64,000 nucleotides of DNA from Acanthochlamys bracteata (GCA_019914995.1 CM034134.1:5650463-5714462), one strand, 5' to 3'. Shown: positions 1 to 13,200, numbered from the stretch's first letter. The notes: generated by a model from the letters alone, not told the origin. A program made the numbers and translations.

Positions 1-199
1 TGGGAATAGTGAGTTAGCATTAGTGCATTCTTAAAAATTTACATATAGAGTTAAGATTTATAATATTTTAAGGGGTCAAGATATAGGAGGGTCTAAAAGT
101 ACCCAAATATCTGTGTAGAAGGCCAGTCTCAATGTGTGTGACTTGTAAGAAGAAACAGATTCACATTTGGAGGAAGAACAAGTGAGTTTGACGGTTTTA

Positions 200-3100
200 T
201 GTATACTTGATATTTTATTCAATTAGTGAAGTCTACGCAACAGAACAGTGCTGCATTGCAACAACCAAGCACCTCGGCCTTAGTAGTACCCATGCCCCAT
301 ATGTCCTAATCAATGCCACTAACTTCAGCTGGCCATATGACCTTATCCCCACAACCAACTCACATGACCCATACAATATGCATCCTCCTAGCTAATCTAC
401 TTACCAACCAGATAATCAGAACATCTCTCACTACCAGCAAACCTCAAGCTTACTACCTTCAGAACTACCCACATTGATCCAACAAACCCCACCACCCAAG
501 GAGCGCCATAGTTTCCCGAAATTTGACAGCAAAGAGCCACACAATTGGCTATATTCTGTGGAAAAATACTTCAATACTACCGCACTTCAGCTGCAGACAA
601 AATCACCATAGCGGCCATGTATTTTCGAGTGGAAGCTAATAGTTGGTGTAGAAACTATGAGCAAGATAGTCCACATCGTGGGAGGAACTAACTGCAGCAT
701 TTGTTCGCCGGTTTGGTCCTATAACGTTCGGCAACACTAGTTTCTCCTTGCAACAGTTGAGACAAACTGGTACCTTGAATGAATATCAAGTTGCATTTGA
801 AGATTTACGATCTTGGTTGGAACCTACTTCAGAGAAGGACTTAATTGACGGTTTTGTGGTGACTTGTCAGGCAAAATTGCCATGGATGTCATGGCTATAC
901 AGCCCACAGAGTTGCAGCAAGCTTACTTGCTTGCTCGCATTTTTTATCAAAAGCTAGCTGCAGAACAGCAAGCTTCCAAACAGAACCGAACCCGTTCGTC
1001 CTTATCTATGCAAGCATCACTAACGAATCAAGTTACTAGCTCGGGGCAGCTACTCACCAACCAGAAGCAGTCATTATCAACGTCTGACATCAACGAAAGA
1101 AGAGCTAAGGGGCTCTGATTCTACTGTGATGCAAAGTACTACAAAGGACACAAATGCACCAACAAATTATACTCTACTGCAAGGTTGGAAGGAGACGAAA
1201 GTGAGGAAGAAACTTCCAGTGAGTCATATGAGGAAGCAACACCAGAAAATACTATCTTGTCATTAGAGCAATGCAAGGGCTAACTAGTCCACAGACAGTA
1301 CAAGTAGAAGGCAAAATAAAAAAGCAACAAGTCTTTATCCTAATCGATTCAGGGAGTATACACAACTTCACAACGGAGAGGCTTGCAAAACACTTACGGC
1401 TAATACAGCAGGAGATATGGCCGTTGAAGGTAGAGTTGGCGATGGTAGGCCACAATCTATTGGAGTGGCATACAAACATATTCCGCTGAAGATTCAAGGA
1501 GAGATGATGAACAATGATGCATATCCGTTTCCTTTGGGAGGAATGGATTTAGTGCTTAGCATACAATGGTTGGAAAGCCTTGGAGAGGTAGTGTGCGATT
1601 GGAAGAAGTCTTATATGCATTTTTCTCTACAAGGATGGACATTTGTTTTGCAAGGCCTACGTGAAGGTCAAGTTTCTCGACTCACTAGCCTGCACTCCAT
1701 CCATAAGCTGTGTTCTTTACGTTTGATGGCAGTAGAGCCTAGCTCAGAGGCACTAATTGCAAGCTCCTAGAAGTTCATCCACAATTGCAACCATTAATCT
1801 TTAGGTAATACATCTGTATTTAATTCAGTTCTGGAGATGCCTCCAAAAAGAATCCATGATCATTCAATTCCTCTCATTTAAAAATTTCGGGGCAAAGCCA
1901 GCTAATGTAAGGCCCTATCGGTATCCACAAGTTCAAAAGGGAGAGATTGAAAAAATAGTGGCAGAAATGCTCTCTCAAGGCATCATACGCCCTAGCTGCT
2001 CTGCGTTTTCTTCACCTGTCCTCCTTGTTAAAAAAAAAGGATGGCTCTTGGAGATTTTGTGTGGACTATTGATCCCTCAATGAAATAATGGTAAAGGATA
2101 AATTCCCTATTCCAGTAATAGATGAACTGCTCAATGAGCTTCATGGAGCCCAAGTTTTCTCTAAGTTAGACCGAAAGTCGGGGTACCATCAAATCCGAGT
2201 AAAAGAGGAGGACATACACAAAACTGCTTTCCGCACTCATGATGGCCACTATAAGTTTCTTGTCATGCCATTTGGATTAACAAATGCTTCTTCAACATTC
2301 CAATCACTAATGAACGAGGTGTTTAGACCATATCTTCGTAAATTTGTACTAGTATTCTTTGACGATATTTTGGTATATAGTACTAACTTGCAGGAGCACG
2401 AAAGGCACTTAGCCATTGTTTTGGAAGTTTTACAAAAGCACAAGCTTTATGCTAATCTTCCGAAGTGCAAGTTTGGTTGTTCACAACTTGAGTACCTCGG
2501 ACATATTGTTTCAGCAAGGGGGATTGCTGTAGACAAAAGTAAGGTGGGTGCAATGCAGGAGTGGCCAGCGCCTAAGTCAGTAACCGAGCTAAGGGGTTCC
2601 TAGGCTTAACCGGTTACTATCGCCGCTTCGTTCAAGGATATGGAAAAATTGCTACTCCCTTAATTGACTTACTGAAGAAACAAGCTTTCAAGTGGACTGA
2701 TGAAGCACAAGTTGCGTTTGATCAATTGAAGACAGCAATGTCAACCACACCAGTGTTAGCAGCACCAGATTTTTCTAAGCCATTCTCTCTGGAGACTGAT
2801 GCTTCTGGTGGAGGTGTTGGAGCAGTCTTGACACAAAACAACCAACCCATTGCATTCTACAGCAAGACATTGTCCACTTCAGCCCTTGGTAAGTCTACAT
2901 AAGAAAAAGAATTAATGGCCCTAGTACTAGAGGTGCAGAAATGGAGGCCTTATCTTTTGGGGCATCGATTTGTTATTAAAACTGACCACTTGAGTTTAAA
3001 ATATTTGCTGGAGCAACGTTTGTCATCTCATGAACAACACAAATGGTTGGTAAAACTCCTTGGATATGATTATTGCATTGAATACAGGGCAGGAAAGCAT

Positions 3101-4915
3101 AACACGGTTGCAGATGCTTTTCTGAGCACCTGGTGCCCAGTTAGTAGCTGTGAACACCATGTATGCTTCCTTCTGGGATGACCTTTATAGAGCTCAGCAA
3201 GAAGACCCTACTGTAATTGCCATACAGGATTGTGTACAGTAGGGAGATCAACCCGACATTGCATTTGTTAGTGGATTCCTGACATACTAGGGACAACTAT
3301 GGCTTCCTGCTGAACCGGTAGTAAGGAAGCAACTCCTTTTCGAAACTCATAATTCTGCAATTGGTGGACATGGAGGAAGATTTCCACCTACAAACGCCCT
3401 GCTCAACAGTTCTACTGGCCAGGGATGTCAAAAGAAGTTTAGAAATACATTTCTGCTTGTGCTACATGTGCAAAAGCAAAAGCAGACTACTTGCAACCAG
3501 CGGGGCTCCTTTAACCATTTCCTGTCCCTAATGAAATATGGACCGAAATTGCAATGGATTTTATTGATGGCTTACCTCTTTCTGAAGGGAAGGATGTTAT
3601 ATTGGTAGTTGTAAATAGACTCACGAAATATGCACATTTTATACTAATGAGGCATCCATATACTGCTGCCCAAGTTGCTGCAGTTTTTGCAAAGGAGATA
3701 GTCTGGCTCCATGGATGTCCCCCTCAATAGTTTCAGATCGTGACCCGATTTTCATAAGCAACTTTTGGCGAGAGTTGCACCGTCTCTAATTAACATCTCT
3801 ATATATGAGTTCGTCTTATCATCCACAATCCGACGGACAATTTGAGATCGTGAATAAAGGAGTAGAAACTTATCTTAAATGCTTTATTGGTGAGCACCCT
3901 AAACAGTGGACGCAATAGTTGCATTGGGCCGAATATTCCTACAACACTAATACACATTCGGCCACCGATGTCTCTCCTTTTAAAGCGGTATATGGTAGGC
4001 GACCGCCCCCTTTGGTTTCATTTACCACTGGTTCAATTCGGGAGGACATCTTAGGCTCGCAAATCCAGACACGAGATGTAATTTTGAAAGACTTAAATTA
4101 CCATCTCCAGAGAGCACAGAGTCGAATGAAGCAAATGTATGACAAGAAACATCGTAACAAACAATACCAACCTGGAGATCGTGTCTTTCTCAAACTACAA
4201 CCGTACAGGCTAGCTTCTATTGCAGAAAGACGTAACCAAAAACTACGTTACAAGTTCTATGGACCTTTTGAGGTCTTACAAAAAGTTGGATCAGTTGCAT
4301 ACAAGCTCAGCCTTCCTTCTACTTCGTGCATTCACTCTGTCTTTCATGTATCTCAGCTTAAAGATGCAAGAGCGATCCCATTGAACTTCAGTGCGCAATT
4401 GGTAGAGTTTCCGAATGAGGTTGCCTGTCCAGCGCCTAGTAGCCTCGAGGATGAGTCTAATTCTGCAGAGGGACGGAATGTCAGGGATGTGGTTGCCTGT
4501 CCAGCACCTAGGAGAAGCAACACAGTGAAATTCCAGCAAAGAAATTGCATAGGATGCAAAAGTGGATGTTAACAGCGGTGTGAAGCTTCTGCTACTGCAG
4601 AAAGAGTTTGTACATTACATAGTATTGTGTTTAGGTTGTAGTTGAAGTGTTTTCTTTCATTAGGAGGCACATGTTTGTTTCAATTATAGTAGGAGTGGTT
4701 TCTTTAGGAAACACATTGTCTAAGAGTTCCAGTTAGAATGGAACTCTAGTAGCTTAGGACTTTAGTGATGCCCAAGCTATAAATAAGGATGTTGGCATCC
4801 AGTAAGGGGAGGATTGTTATTTTTATTTCAGTTATAAATTTATTTTCAGCACTTTTGTTATCTCCTTCCTTGTTCTCAGCACAAGGGCTTCGAGGCTAAC
4901 TCGAACCGTAACACA
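200..4915 (+). mobile_element. Ty3/gypsy LTR retrotransposon fossil (gag-pol, 3' LTR)
   Basis: Decayed Ty3/gypsy element read left to right. Parts in order: gag-like sequence (about 500-1110), aspartic protease with the DSGS core (about 1330-1480) and a following AYPFPLGGMDLVL block, reverse transcriptase (about 1900-2620, with FDDILVYS), RNase H (about 2790-3120, [11 protein letters not shown]), and integrase to about 4370 ending in a GPFEVLQKVG...HSVFHVSQLK tail of the kind found in plant chromovirus-type elements. No chromodomain is obvious after it. The element carries many breaks and is certainly inactive. No 5' LTR or primer binding site was seen in the first 400 bases, so the 5' end is lost or lies outside the window. 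The 56.6-59.4 kb gypsy fossil shares the protease-region wording, so the two are related lineages. Age: old. Confidence 0.9.
4567..4915 (+). repeat. Probable 3' LTR of the gypsy fossil
   Basis: A segment starting TGTTAACAGC follows directly on the integrase end and a short purine-rich stretch (AAAAGTGGA), the expected polypurine-tract position. It contains a TATAAATAAGG promoter-like box near 4776 and ends near ...CGTAACACA. The right border is a guess because no second LTR is available for comparison. Confidence 0.55.
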
Positions 4916-4929
4916 ACTCCGTGCTATAA

Positions 4930-7900
4930 CTTAATTTCTTTCTAGATACCGTACCATGCATATGATAATTTATTATTATAGAAAAGCAGATTACATAGTA
5001 TTATTTCGTTGGAGTTTCGAAGCTTACAGCTCAATAAATTCAGATGTGTTAATAGATGAGGCTCATAGCTGTAACCAAAGCTTGCTAACTTTGAATGTGA
5101 TGCATGACTTATCATATATTAGTGTTATTTTGAAGAACCTCGTCATTTCCAAACACTCGATTAGGAATCTCAGTGGGTAGTCCAATGATTAAATACTCAG
5201 CGGATATCAAGTGCATATCAGTGCAGTTGGTCCCGTAGGACCAAATAGCTGGGTGACGATACAGTTTTGAAGCCAAAGAACAAAAACTTGGGTTAGTCTT
5301 AATGAAAGAAATCAAGTTTAGTCCCTGATGATGAAAATCGATGTCCGTATCAGTATAGCTCCCTTTTATGATAGGTCCTCCTTTATCAAACACATCATGT
5401 TTTCTAGCTGTGACTTGTAGTATTTGAGAATGTTCAATAATCTGGTTATGGCAAAACTTGACCAATATTATATGTGGAGCTCTTTGTCTCTATTCTTTCG
5501 CGTGTTAGCCGAGTTAGGGAAAGGGATATAACACAAAAAATGTTCAAGATCTTAGTCGGCAGAATTTGTAACACCTAACCTTGGTTGTTGCCAATTAGGA
5601 AAGTAATAAGAGCCATTAATCACTATCGGATGGTGGGATCCTCTTGAACAAACACTTGGAACAATCCAAGAAAAACTAACTCGTAGGCCTACATACTGAT
5701 GCATCAACTCCGTAGCTAGCACATAACATTTGTGTTGTTCCCAATGATTGAGATGCTTTACTTAAAAGATTGGTGGTGAAGATGACCTCTCCATGTGAGG
5801 GTTTTTGTTTTGAGGTTCCTCAATATAGTGCCATTCCCTTTGGCTCATAGGACAAGGTTGCCATCTTTGATATTTCTCAATGCATATACTTGTTATGTCC
5901 AAGAAATTGAAGGGATGATGAGATGAGGAGGCCTATCTTTCGAAGTAGTTTACCAGAATTGTCGGTGTCGAGTCTCCTTATGACACGTGAACTGCCAAGA
6001 GCGTAGAACGTTATGAACCTTTGCTTATGTTCACATGTGAGAAGAAGATTTGAATAAGCATCTATGTGCAGCTACGTAGTCGGGTTCCATTCTCTTAAGC
6101 GTTGAAATTCAAGGTTACGTATTAATCAGAATGCCTAACCTTTTGTTAATCTTGAAAGGAAGCAGTAGCAGAGTTACGCTAAAATTTTCGAGCCTATTTT
6201 AGGAGTTAATGTATTTCTGTTTGTGTAATAATTTCACTTAAACCTAACTTTTAATACCAACAAGCGCGGAGTTTCTCAATCCGTCTTTTCTAAAGTAATA
6301 AAAAAAACTCAGTAGGTCCTAGGAATGTTTGGTAGTAGGGGTTATTATAGTGGCAATATTCTCAATCATTTTGACGTGATTATAATTCTTCAACAAAATC
6401 AAACAAAAATGTAGTAGCTAAGTTATGATGGACAAGAGGGCCAGATATTGAACATCCGTAGCACTAACTTTTAGGTGCGTTCTTTTAGTTTTGAAAGTAA
6501 AATTTTAACAGTGAATTTTAGAAATAAGTAAATAAAAATTGAGCATCCAAAGCATTCTGACCTTGTCATGACCACCTTTCTAACTAATAACAAGCGTTGC
6601 ATATGTATTGCATCGCAAATGTTTAGTCCGTTTATTTGGTTAAAGAGCTTCCTAGTTCGTTACACAGCTGTTGTTTGGTAGTCTTGTATTTTCACTGTTG
6701 CTATGAGGAATTTTCATTGTTATTTCTTCTTTCATTATTAATTTTATGTGAGCCGCCAATCAATTTATGAATATATTCTCATGTAATTCTTAAAGCACAG
6801 CTCCTTGGAATTCATCATGTATTTCTAATTAAGGGTGTATGTAAGTTGTGTATGTGTCTAATACAAAATAATAATGGATCCTCTTCCTCGTCCAGTTCAA
6901 TTTTATTGGTGTTTAAAAGACATAGATTAACAAAAATATTTAAAAATAGAAAACAAGAAAGAAATTCAAGTAGAGCCCGGCATTGCATGCATGAAGTCAC
7001 TTTTCTCAACGGAAATAGTATTTCTTCGAAGTCGTGGTCCTGGGAATATATGGTTGTACCAACTTGTACGTTGTGGTTGTGTTAGCCAGTCGTGAGGAAG
7101 TGACTTCATGCATGCAACGCCAAACCCACCCTATCATCACCTTAAAAATCTCCAAGATAGATATCAATTTTGTCCTTTTGGCTCTATCTAGGTGAGCTTA
7201 TTAAAACTAAAAGTAAAAATTGGATGAGGTTAAATAAGTAGTTTATTATGATGTATAAATTAATAAGGTCACATATGTTTATATATAATTGGTTTGTTTA
7301 CAACTCACAAATTTATAATGAAACAAATATATTTTTGTTCTTCATAATTTCAAAATAACATGTGCAGAAAATTTTGAACAAATTTGTTTTTAGTTATTTA
7401 AAATTTGTTTGTATTCTGACTCTAATTTTTTAAAAGTTATTGATTTTTATTAAAAATAGTTTAGAATTAAGAAGTATGTTAGAAAAAAATTTTAAATATA
7501 TATAAAGTAATTTCAGAATTTAACATACATCAAATATTACTAAAGTATATTTCAGTTATTCATATTCTCTCGCAACTTATAAATATTTTATCATCGAAAT
7601 ACTATTCGCAGCTTATTTCAAATAAGGTTTGTACATCCAACACACTTATAAATAAGCTTCTTATTTAGAAATAAATCTAAACTGCTTATTTAAAAAATAC
7701 GTCTCCTTATTTCGATATCCTCATTTTAGCTTGTCCAAACGAGCGCATAGTCCACAAGTATAGAAATCTTTTGTTGAAAAATTAAGTAATCAGATCACTT
7801 GATACTCTTTGATGCATAGATGCTCAAATATATATTTTTTTTAATAAAGAAAATTAAGTTTTACAAATAAGCACCATGAGATTCTAATTTGAATTCTTTG

Positions 7901-8127
7901 GTTAATTATTGATCTATCCAAGAAGCTTCACCTAACAAATAATATTCATTACTTAGTTATAACGTTTCTAAAAATACTTTCGTACTTAACGAAATCACAA
8001 AGAAAAGTATGCAAAGTATTAAGAAAATTAATTACTTACACGTAAGATATCTTTTACTGAGCTTCTTTCAACACAAACTTCTCGCATGTATCATGTAAAA
8101 AACACACGTCTCTTAGGATCATTACTT
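4930..8127. other. Gene-free AT-rich stretch
   Basis: No gene is recognised. The longest open stretch (5112-5465, minus, 117 codons) matches no family I know and has no continuation in neighbouring frames that I can identify. From about 7200 to 8000 the DNA is strongly AT-rich. Several short blocks (near 6475 and 7735) resemble the GTGCGTTT / AAACGAGCGC ends of the Tourist-like MITEs found elsewhere in the window, but no element with both ends and a TAA/TTA duplication could be closed here. The right part holds the downstream flank of the BKI1-like gene. Confidence 0.5.
6983..7117. repeat. Perfect 20-bp inverted repeat with 95-bp spacer
   Basis: The arms 6983-7002 and 7098-7117 are exact reverse complements for 20 bases. 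Both include the RY-type core CATGCATG. The spacer is 95 bp and is not itself palindromic. This could be a small foldback element or the foot of a hairpin transcript; no mature small RNA is recognised. Confidence 0.7.
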
Positions 8128-9001
8128 CTAATTTGTCGTAGAACACCTGAGCTTATCTTCTTTGATAGCAACAGAGCGCTTGCAGTGAGCAATGGCAACC
8201 TGTATCGCGTTCTGCAGCTCTTCCATAGCGCTCTCGTTCGACGAAGTAGTAGCGGCTGACCCATTACCAGCAACAAGCACTCCGCTATTGGCTGGCGATG
8301 TTCTCATTGACACAGGAGGAGAGAACAACTGGTCACCTGTCCGTCTATCACCCCGATGATCTCTAACCACATTCGACGTGCCAGAAAAAGAGTACAGTCT
8401 CCGCCGGACATCTCTGTTCTGCTTCTCCTTGTGATCTCCTTTTGATGAAGATATCATACTTACATTCTTCTTCAACATTAGAGCAATATTGTCGAAATAA
8501 CTCATCTTTATGCTCTTGGGATGCTTCTTATTAATCTTGTCATCTTCTCGATCTTTGTCTCCTACAACCGAGTTTAATTTAGTAACTCTTTTCCCCCGAG
8601 CTATAAGACTTAGGAAGGACGACAATGGCTTGAACTTGTTGCTGCTCTTCACGTCTATAGCAGAAAAAGTAGTAGGGTTTCGTTTGTGATGATCATTGTA
8701 AGATACGTTTGCATTGGAATTGTTGCGGATGTTACTGATGATTGTGTGATGGAGAGGGAGATCAATGGTATCAACGGAGGGGCGAGGAGAGTAAGACAAG
8801 AGTTGAAGGGGAAGGAGTTGTCCGTGAAAGAAGATGTCATCAGCCGGAGAAAGATCGATGGCAGCTGATGTTTGGTCACGGAGGCCGGGGGAGATTGTGG
8901 AAAGAGATTGTGAAGATGAACTCATGAGAAGGGGAGAACGTAGTGGAGGGTCGTGAAGTTTTGGTCTCTGAGCTCTTCATTGTTGTTTCATTTGTGTCCA
9001 T
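8128..9001 (-). CDS. BKI1: BKI1-like BRI1 kinase inhibitor, with a frame change near the N-terminus
   Basis: BKI1 is a plasma-membrane-associated inhibitor of the brassinosteroid receptor kinase BRI1; on hormone signal it is phosphorylated and released. The intronless reading frame from 8925 to 8128 gives 265 residues with the family's landmarks: LSPADDIFFHGQLLPLQLL (25-43), a Lys/Arg-rich middle with SYFDNIALMLKK that may match the membrane-targeting patch, LFSPPVSMRTSPANSG (about 200-215), and the C-terminal BRI1-interacting helix SAMEELQNAIQVAIAHCKR (232-250). The usual N-terminal block (here MDTNETTMKSS...SPSHEFIFTISFHNLP) starts at 9001 in a good AAAATGG context but lies one frame away. 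The two frames would join if one C of the run at 8887-8891 were absent, giving 290 residues; Arabidopsis BKI1 has about 337. This could be a sequencing error, an allele or a real lesion. If the lesion is real, translation from 8925 could still make the 265-residue form. Family call is strong; intactness is uncertain. Confidence 0.88.
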
Positions 9002-9207
9002 TTTCTTTCTTCCTGTAGGCTTTTTGTTTGGTTTGAACAATAAGAATAAAATACAAAGGAGCGAGGATGGGCTTGTGTTGGTGAAAATTATTATATATCT
9101 GTGTTGTGAGTTCCTACATGTAAGGCCTAACAAAGATTGAGATAAAGGGAGATGTGAGTCGATGACATCAAGTATTGGTTGAAGAGCCAAGCTCTTGGTG
9201 AAGTGGC

Positions 9208-9217
9208 TATATATAGC
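9208..9217 (-). promoter_or_regulatory. TATA box of the BKI1-like gene
   Basis: CTATATATAG sits about 207 bp upstream of the ATG at 9001. The expected start site, about 30 bp downstream (near 9185), would leave a leader of about 185 nt and would exclude the out-of-frame ATG at 9190. Inference from position and sequence only. Confidence 0.6.
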
Positions 9218-9253
9218 GTCCCTTGTTTAGAAAAGTTTGAAGGATTTCAATGC

Positions 9254-9259
9254 CACGTG
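9254..9259. promoter_or_regulatory. G-box (CACGTG) upstream of the BKI1-like gene
   Basis: The palindrome CACGTG in the context GCCACGTGTA lies about 37 bp upstream of the TATA box. G-boxes bind plant bHLH and bZIP factors (including PIF-type and ABRE-binding factors); which one acts here cannot be told from sequence. Confidence 0.45.
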
Positions 9260-10269
9260 TACTTCCCAAAAGGTGTATCATCGAAACAAATCAAAAGTAT
9301 ACACGTACGAAATTAAATGGTGGCGTAATCAATAGTCGGGCACATCCAAAATATACAAAATTTGTTATGATCACTTTTGTATATTAGATCAAAGTCGACG
9401 ATCTCTGATTTTTAATTTAAAGCCAAAACTACAAAATGCCCAAGCTCGCCGGATAAGATACTGATCCCAGTTCATTAGTGCATGGAAACGATGATATGAG
9501 AATGTTATAACACCGATGACCAATGAGTTTGCGCGCAAAACGAACAACTTTTACGTTCAAAATCAAAAGGAAAGTTTCGAAGAGGAATACATTGAACGCT
9601 AATTTGGAAAGTAACTTGCAACAGCTTCGAGCAACATAATTTAGATAACTTCTTTTAAGTATTACGTCCCAATTCAAATATCAGAAAAGAGACATTTCTT
9701 TAGCTGTAAGAAATACTTCAAGAAACAACATCAATATTCAACAGCAGGAAATCTATCCAGGCCTGTCTTGGTATAACCAATCAAGCGATCAAAGCATAAA
9801 GACGTTGGGATAAAGGGGAAATAGAAATTGTTTTTTGAATCACAATGAGTACATTTTTATCAATGCATATAATCTAATCACAACTATGATGAGAGCTCCA
9901 TCACCTTATATATAGAGTTACAACCAATCATATATAGAGTTACAACCAATCGTTGATCAAAGATCAAAACCCACAGCCAACCATTAAACATAAATACAAA
10001 ACTGTGTGATGGGAAAGAAAAAGAAATGAATACTATATCTGCAGGTAATCCCATCAAAGGGGTCAAGGAAATGGCTAGGTCTTTATGTTTTGCCTGGATT
10101 ACTTATGCTAGGATGTGGAACAGGTTCATCCAGTTTGTGATCTTTACTCTCACAAGGGCTCAAAATCCTCTTTTCAAGGGAAGCCCAAATATTTGCATTT
10201 GTACATTACAAAGAATCATCAAATAACTCAGCTGTTAATGCAACAAGCGTAAAAGGGAACTAGCAGTAA
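9260..10269. other. Intergenic: BKI1-like promoter flank and carrier gene 3' flank
   Basis: No gene is seen. Both flanking genes run leftward, so this holds the upstream region of the BKI1-like gene and the 3' untranslated region of the mitochondrial carrier. It contains a 22-bp tandem duplication at 9908-9929 and 9930-9951 (unit ATATATAGAGTTACAACCAA plus TC), which doubles a TATATA motif. No clear AATAAA signal was found for the carrier transcript. Confidence 0.5.
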
Positions 10270-13200
10270 TCACCTTTTAAATAATAGAGATTCCAACCAG
10301 TCCGATGTATATTCATAAGCCACAAATGTCACTGCACCTGCAGGGGCAGACTTTATGATAGAGGGAATTATACCTTTATAAAGACCGCCCCATCCTTCAG
10401 TCCTTGCTATCTGTTTTAAAGCATCACACATATTCCTGTAGGTATGGATCTCAACTCGTGCTCCATACTTTGGGTGCCTTTGGAGCCCTTTCATCTACAG
10501 TAAAAATAGAAATACATTGAAAGTGCAAGAGAGTAGTACTCCTTGCATCCATGACTCAATAAAAAATCTAATATACTACCCAATTCCACAACTCAGAAAT
10601 AAAAGTATCCAGCAATGGAACACACAGAGTCTCTAGAAATTAAAAAGAAATCTCAAGCACTATTAAATGATGGACAGCATACTAAGATAGCACATATAAA
10701 GAAAGATAATGGCAGATCATGCCATCTGCACTAAGTGACTACCCTTGTAATCCAGATCAAACTTGTTAATGTCTTTCGGTAATCCAAACAAAAACTAAAA
10801 AACCACATGACTCGCGTAGGTACAATCTAAGACTGCAAGAAAAGACCCCAAGGCAGAGGGATAGAACAAAACGTCTTATAATTTGAATAAATAATTATGC
10901 TCAAGTACCATTTCTAAGAAAGATTACATAGTAAAAGTAAAAATTGCACTTTAGGAGTGCCATTCTTGAGTCATCAGCAAGGTACCAGATGTTTTTATCA
11001 CATTATGACAGCTATATCAACTTTATGTTTGTCTGCAAGTTAGTAACATCCGTTAGGTCGTCATGTTTTACATGATTCTTTATTATTATGGGTGAAATAT
11101 GTGGCAGATGTCGACGTCATGTCAAAAAAAGAAAAGTCTAAAAGGGAAAAAACATGAGATACAAGGAAATTAGTTACTGTGGCAAACAGTACCCAGTTCC
11201 TTGCATTTTCTTGATCATCCACGTCAAAGACAACAGCGACATCCACAATTTGTACTAATTACAGAGGAATCAAATTGATGGGCCATACAATGAAGCTGCA
11301 AGAGAGAATGATCAATATAGGTGATACGATGCGAAATTTTTATTTCTGTTGAACCAATTTGGTTTCCTGCATGAAAAATCTTACTACAGAAGGAGATTTT
11401 ATCTTTTAAGGAGCACAACGCATGCAGAAAGATCTTGATATGATCTGTAAAGATTTTGAGAAACGCTGTGATAGCGCCCCTACAGATATACCTAGGATAG
11501 TTTTTGGAAAGGAAGATCATTCCCATTGCTTGCTAGTAGATGAGACCAAAGTTGACGTTAAGGACAAGTTTGAACAGTAGAGAGCATCTTTAGAATCAAA
11601 GGGCTCCAAACTAAGCAGATATAACACAGAGTATATGAAATGCAAATTCAACAAAATAATTGTTGATAACGATCAGATGAAACCTGGAGATAAACAATAC
11701 GAGAGAATGATTAATTCAAACATCTCGAATCTAATGTGCAGAAAAATGAAGAGGTAGATAGAACATATGCGGGATGGGAAAATGGAGATCTGCTTCCGGA
11801 GTCTTATGTGATTGGAAAATACCAATAAAGTTGAAAGTAAAATTTTATATAACAGAGATAGGACTAGCAATGCTTTATAATACCAGAAAGTTGGAAGAAA
11901 AGTTTCCAACATGTACGCATACATTGTGCCGGATAAAAAGGCAAAATAAATGATAAGACTAGAAATGAAATCATTAGAGAGAAGGTCCGAGTGTCGACAA
12001 TCGAGGAAAGCTCGTCTAAGATGGTTCAGCTATGTAAACAGAAAACCTATTAATGCACCTGTTCAGAGATGTGAACTAATGACTACCTCTGTTATTAAAA
12101 CAGTTAAGGTCCCAAAAGAACTTCCTAGGGTACTGTGAAAAAACAGTTAAGGTACCAAAAGATATAGCTTTTGATAGAATCCAATAATGCGAAAAGATCC
12201 ATGTAGCTAGTTCTACATAATGGGATAAAGCTTAATTGCTGTTATTATAATTGGTTTATATCGAAAGTTGAAAGTTCAAAATGTTTCTCTGCATGTACCT
12301 AACCAACTGACTTCGTGATTGACAACAAACGAAGGTCCGACATGACCGATTGAACCGGCTAGCAAAGGAGCCAGCTTCTGTAGCAATAAGTTCAAATAAA
12401 ACTAACTAGTTAGCAATTGGTTCCTTTTATGGGTTAAAACTATCTTCCTACTGAAACCAGTAATCACCTGATTCTGATTAATCAGTTGGTTTGCCCAAAA
12501 GCTCTAAGTTCTCCGATCACAATTTTTAAGCATACTTCATAAAAAAATGCCTTTAATATTGATTGTCTTAAAAAAAGAGGGTGTTAACAATCTTATATAC
12601 AGATTAACTAAAGATAGGAATTATGGTTGGTGTATATGGTGAAGTTTTTGTGGGAAGAACATCATCAGCTAGGGTTTGAATCTAAGAGAAATTCTAGATA
12701 ATGTTTGTTACCTTGAAATTTTCTTATTTCTCCAGCATGATAAGAAAAATAAAAATGATTGGATCAATGGAAAATGTGGAGTTATATCAGCAATTTGTTA
12801 TTGGGAAGCCTTTTTAATTTAGTGTTTTGCTCTTTGCTTGTAATCAAATTATGAATTGCAGTGTTTTGCTTAGGGACAAGTGTTTGAGACACAAGGTTGA
12901 AGTAGGCGAGAAACTGACACACTATATATCCTTCATGTTAGTGATTATTGGTATTGCGGTGGTTTTAACCGACACACAAATCTTTTCCTCAGTATTTCTA
13001 ATAATTGAAACATAAAAACACATGAAAGTCTTTGAAACTCACTTCACATTCCTCCTCCTTTTGGGAAAGACAATAGGAGTATCAACTATTTGATTATTGA
13101 ATCAACTTAAATTCCATCAAAATTTTTTGCCACGATACAAGTAGAATATATATAATATTATTCGCCATTCAATAGTAAAGCATTTGGACATTGGAAATCA

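Noticed and set aside
207-395. A 62-codon plus-strand frame as an independent small gene
   Set aside because: It sits at the head of the gypsy fossil in the gag orientation and has no features of its own.
8876-9190. A 104-codon minus-strand frame overlapping the BKI1-like start, as an upstream regulatory ORF
   Set aside because: Its last 41 residues match the BKI1 N-terminus, so it is the gene's own first block in a shifted frame. The TATA position suggests transcription starts below its ATG at 9190.
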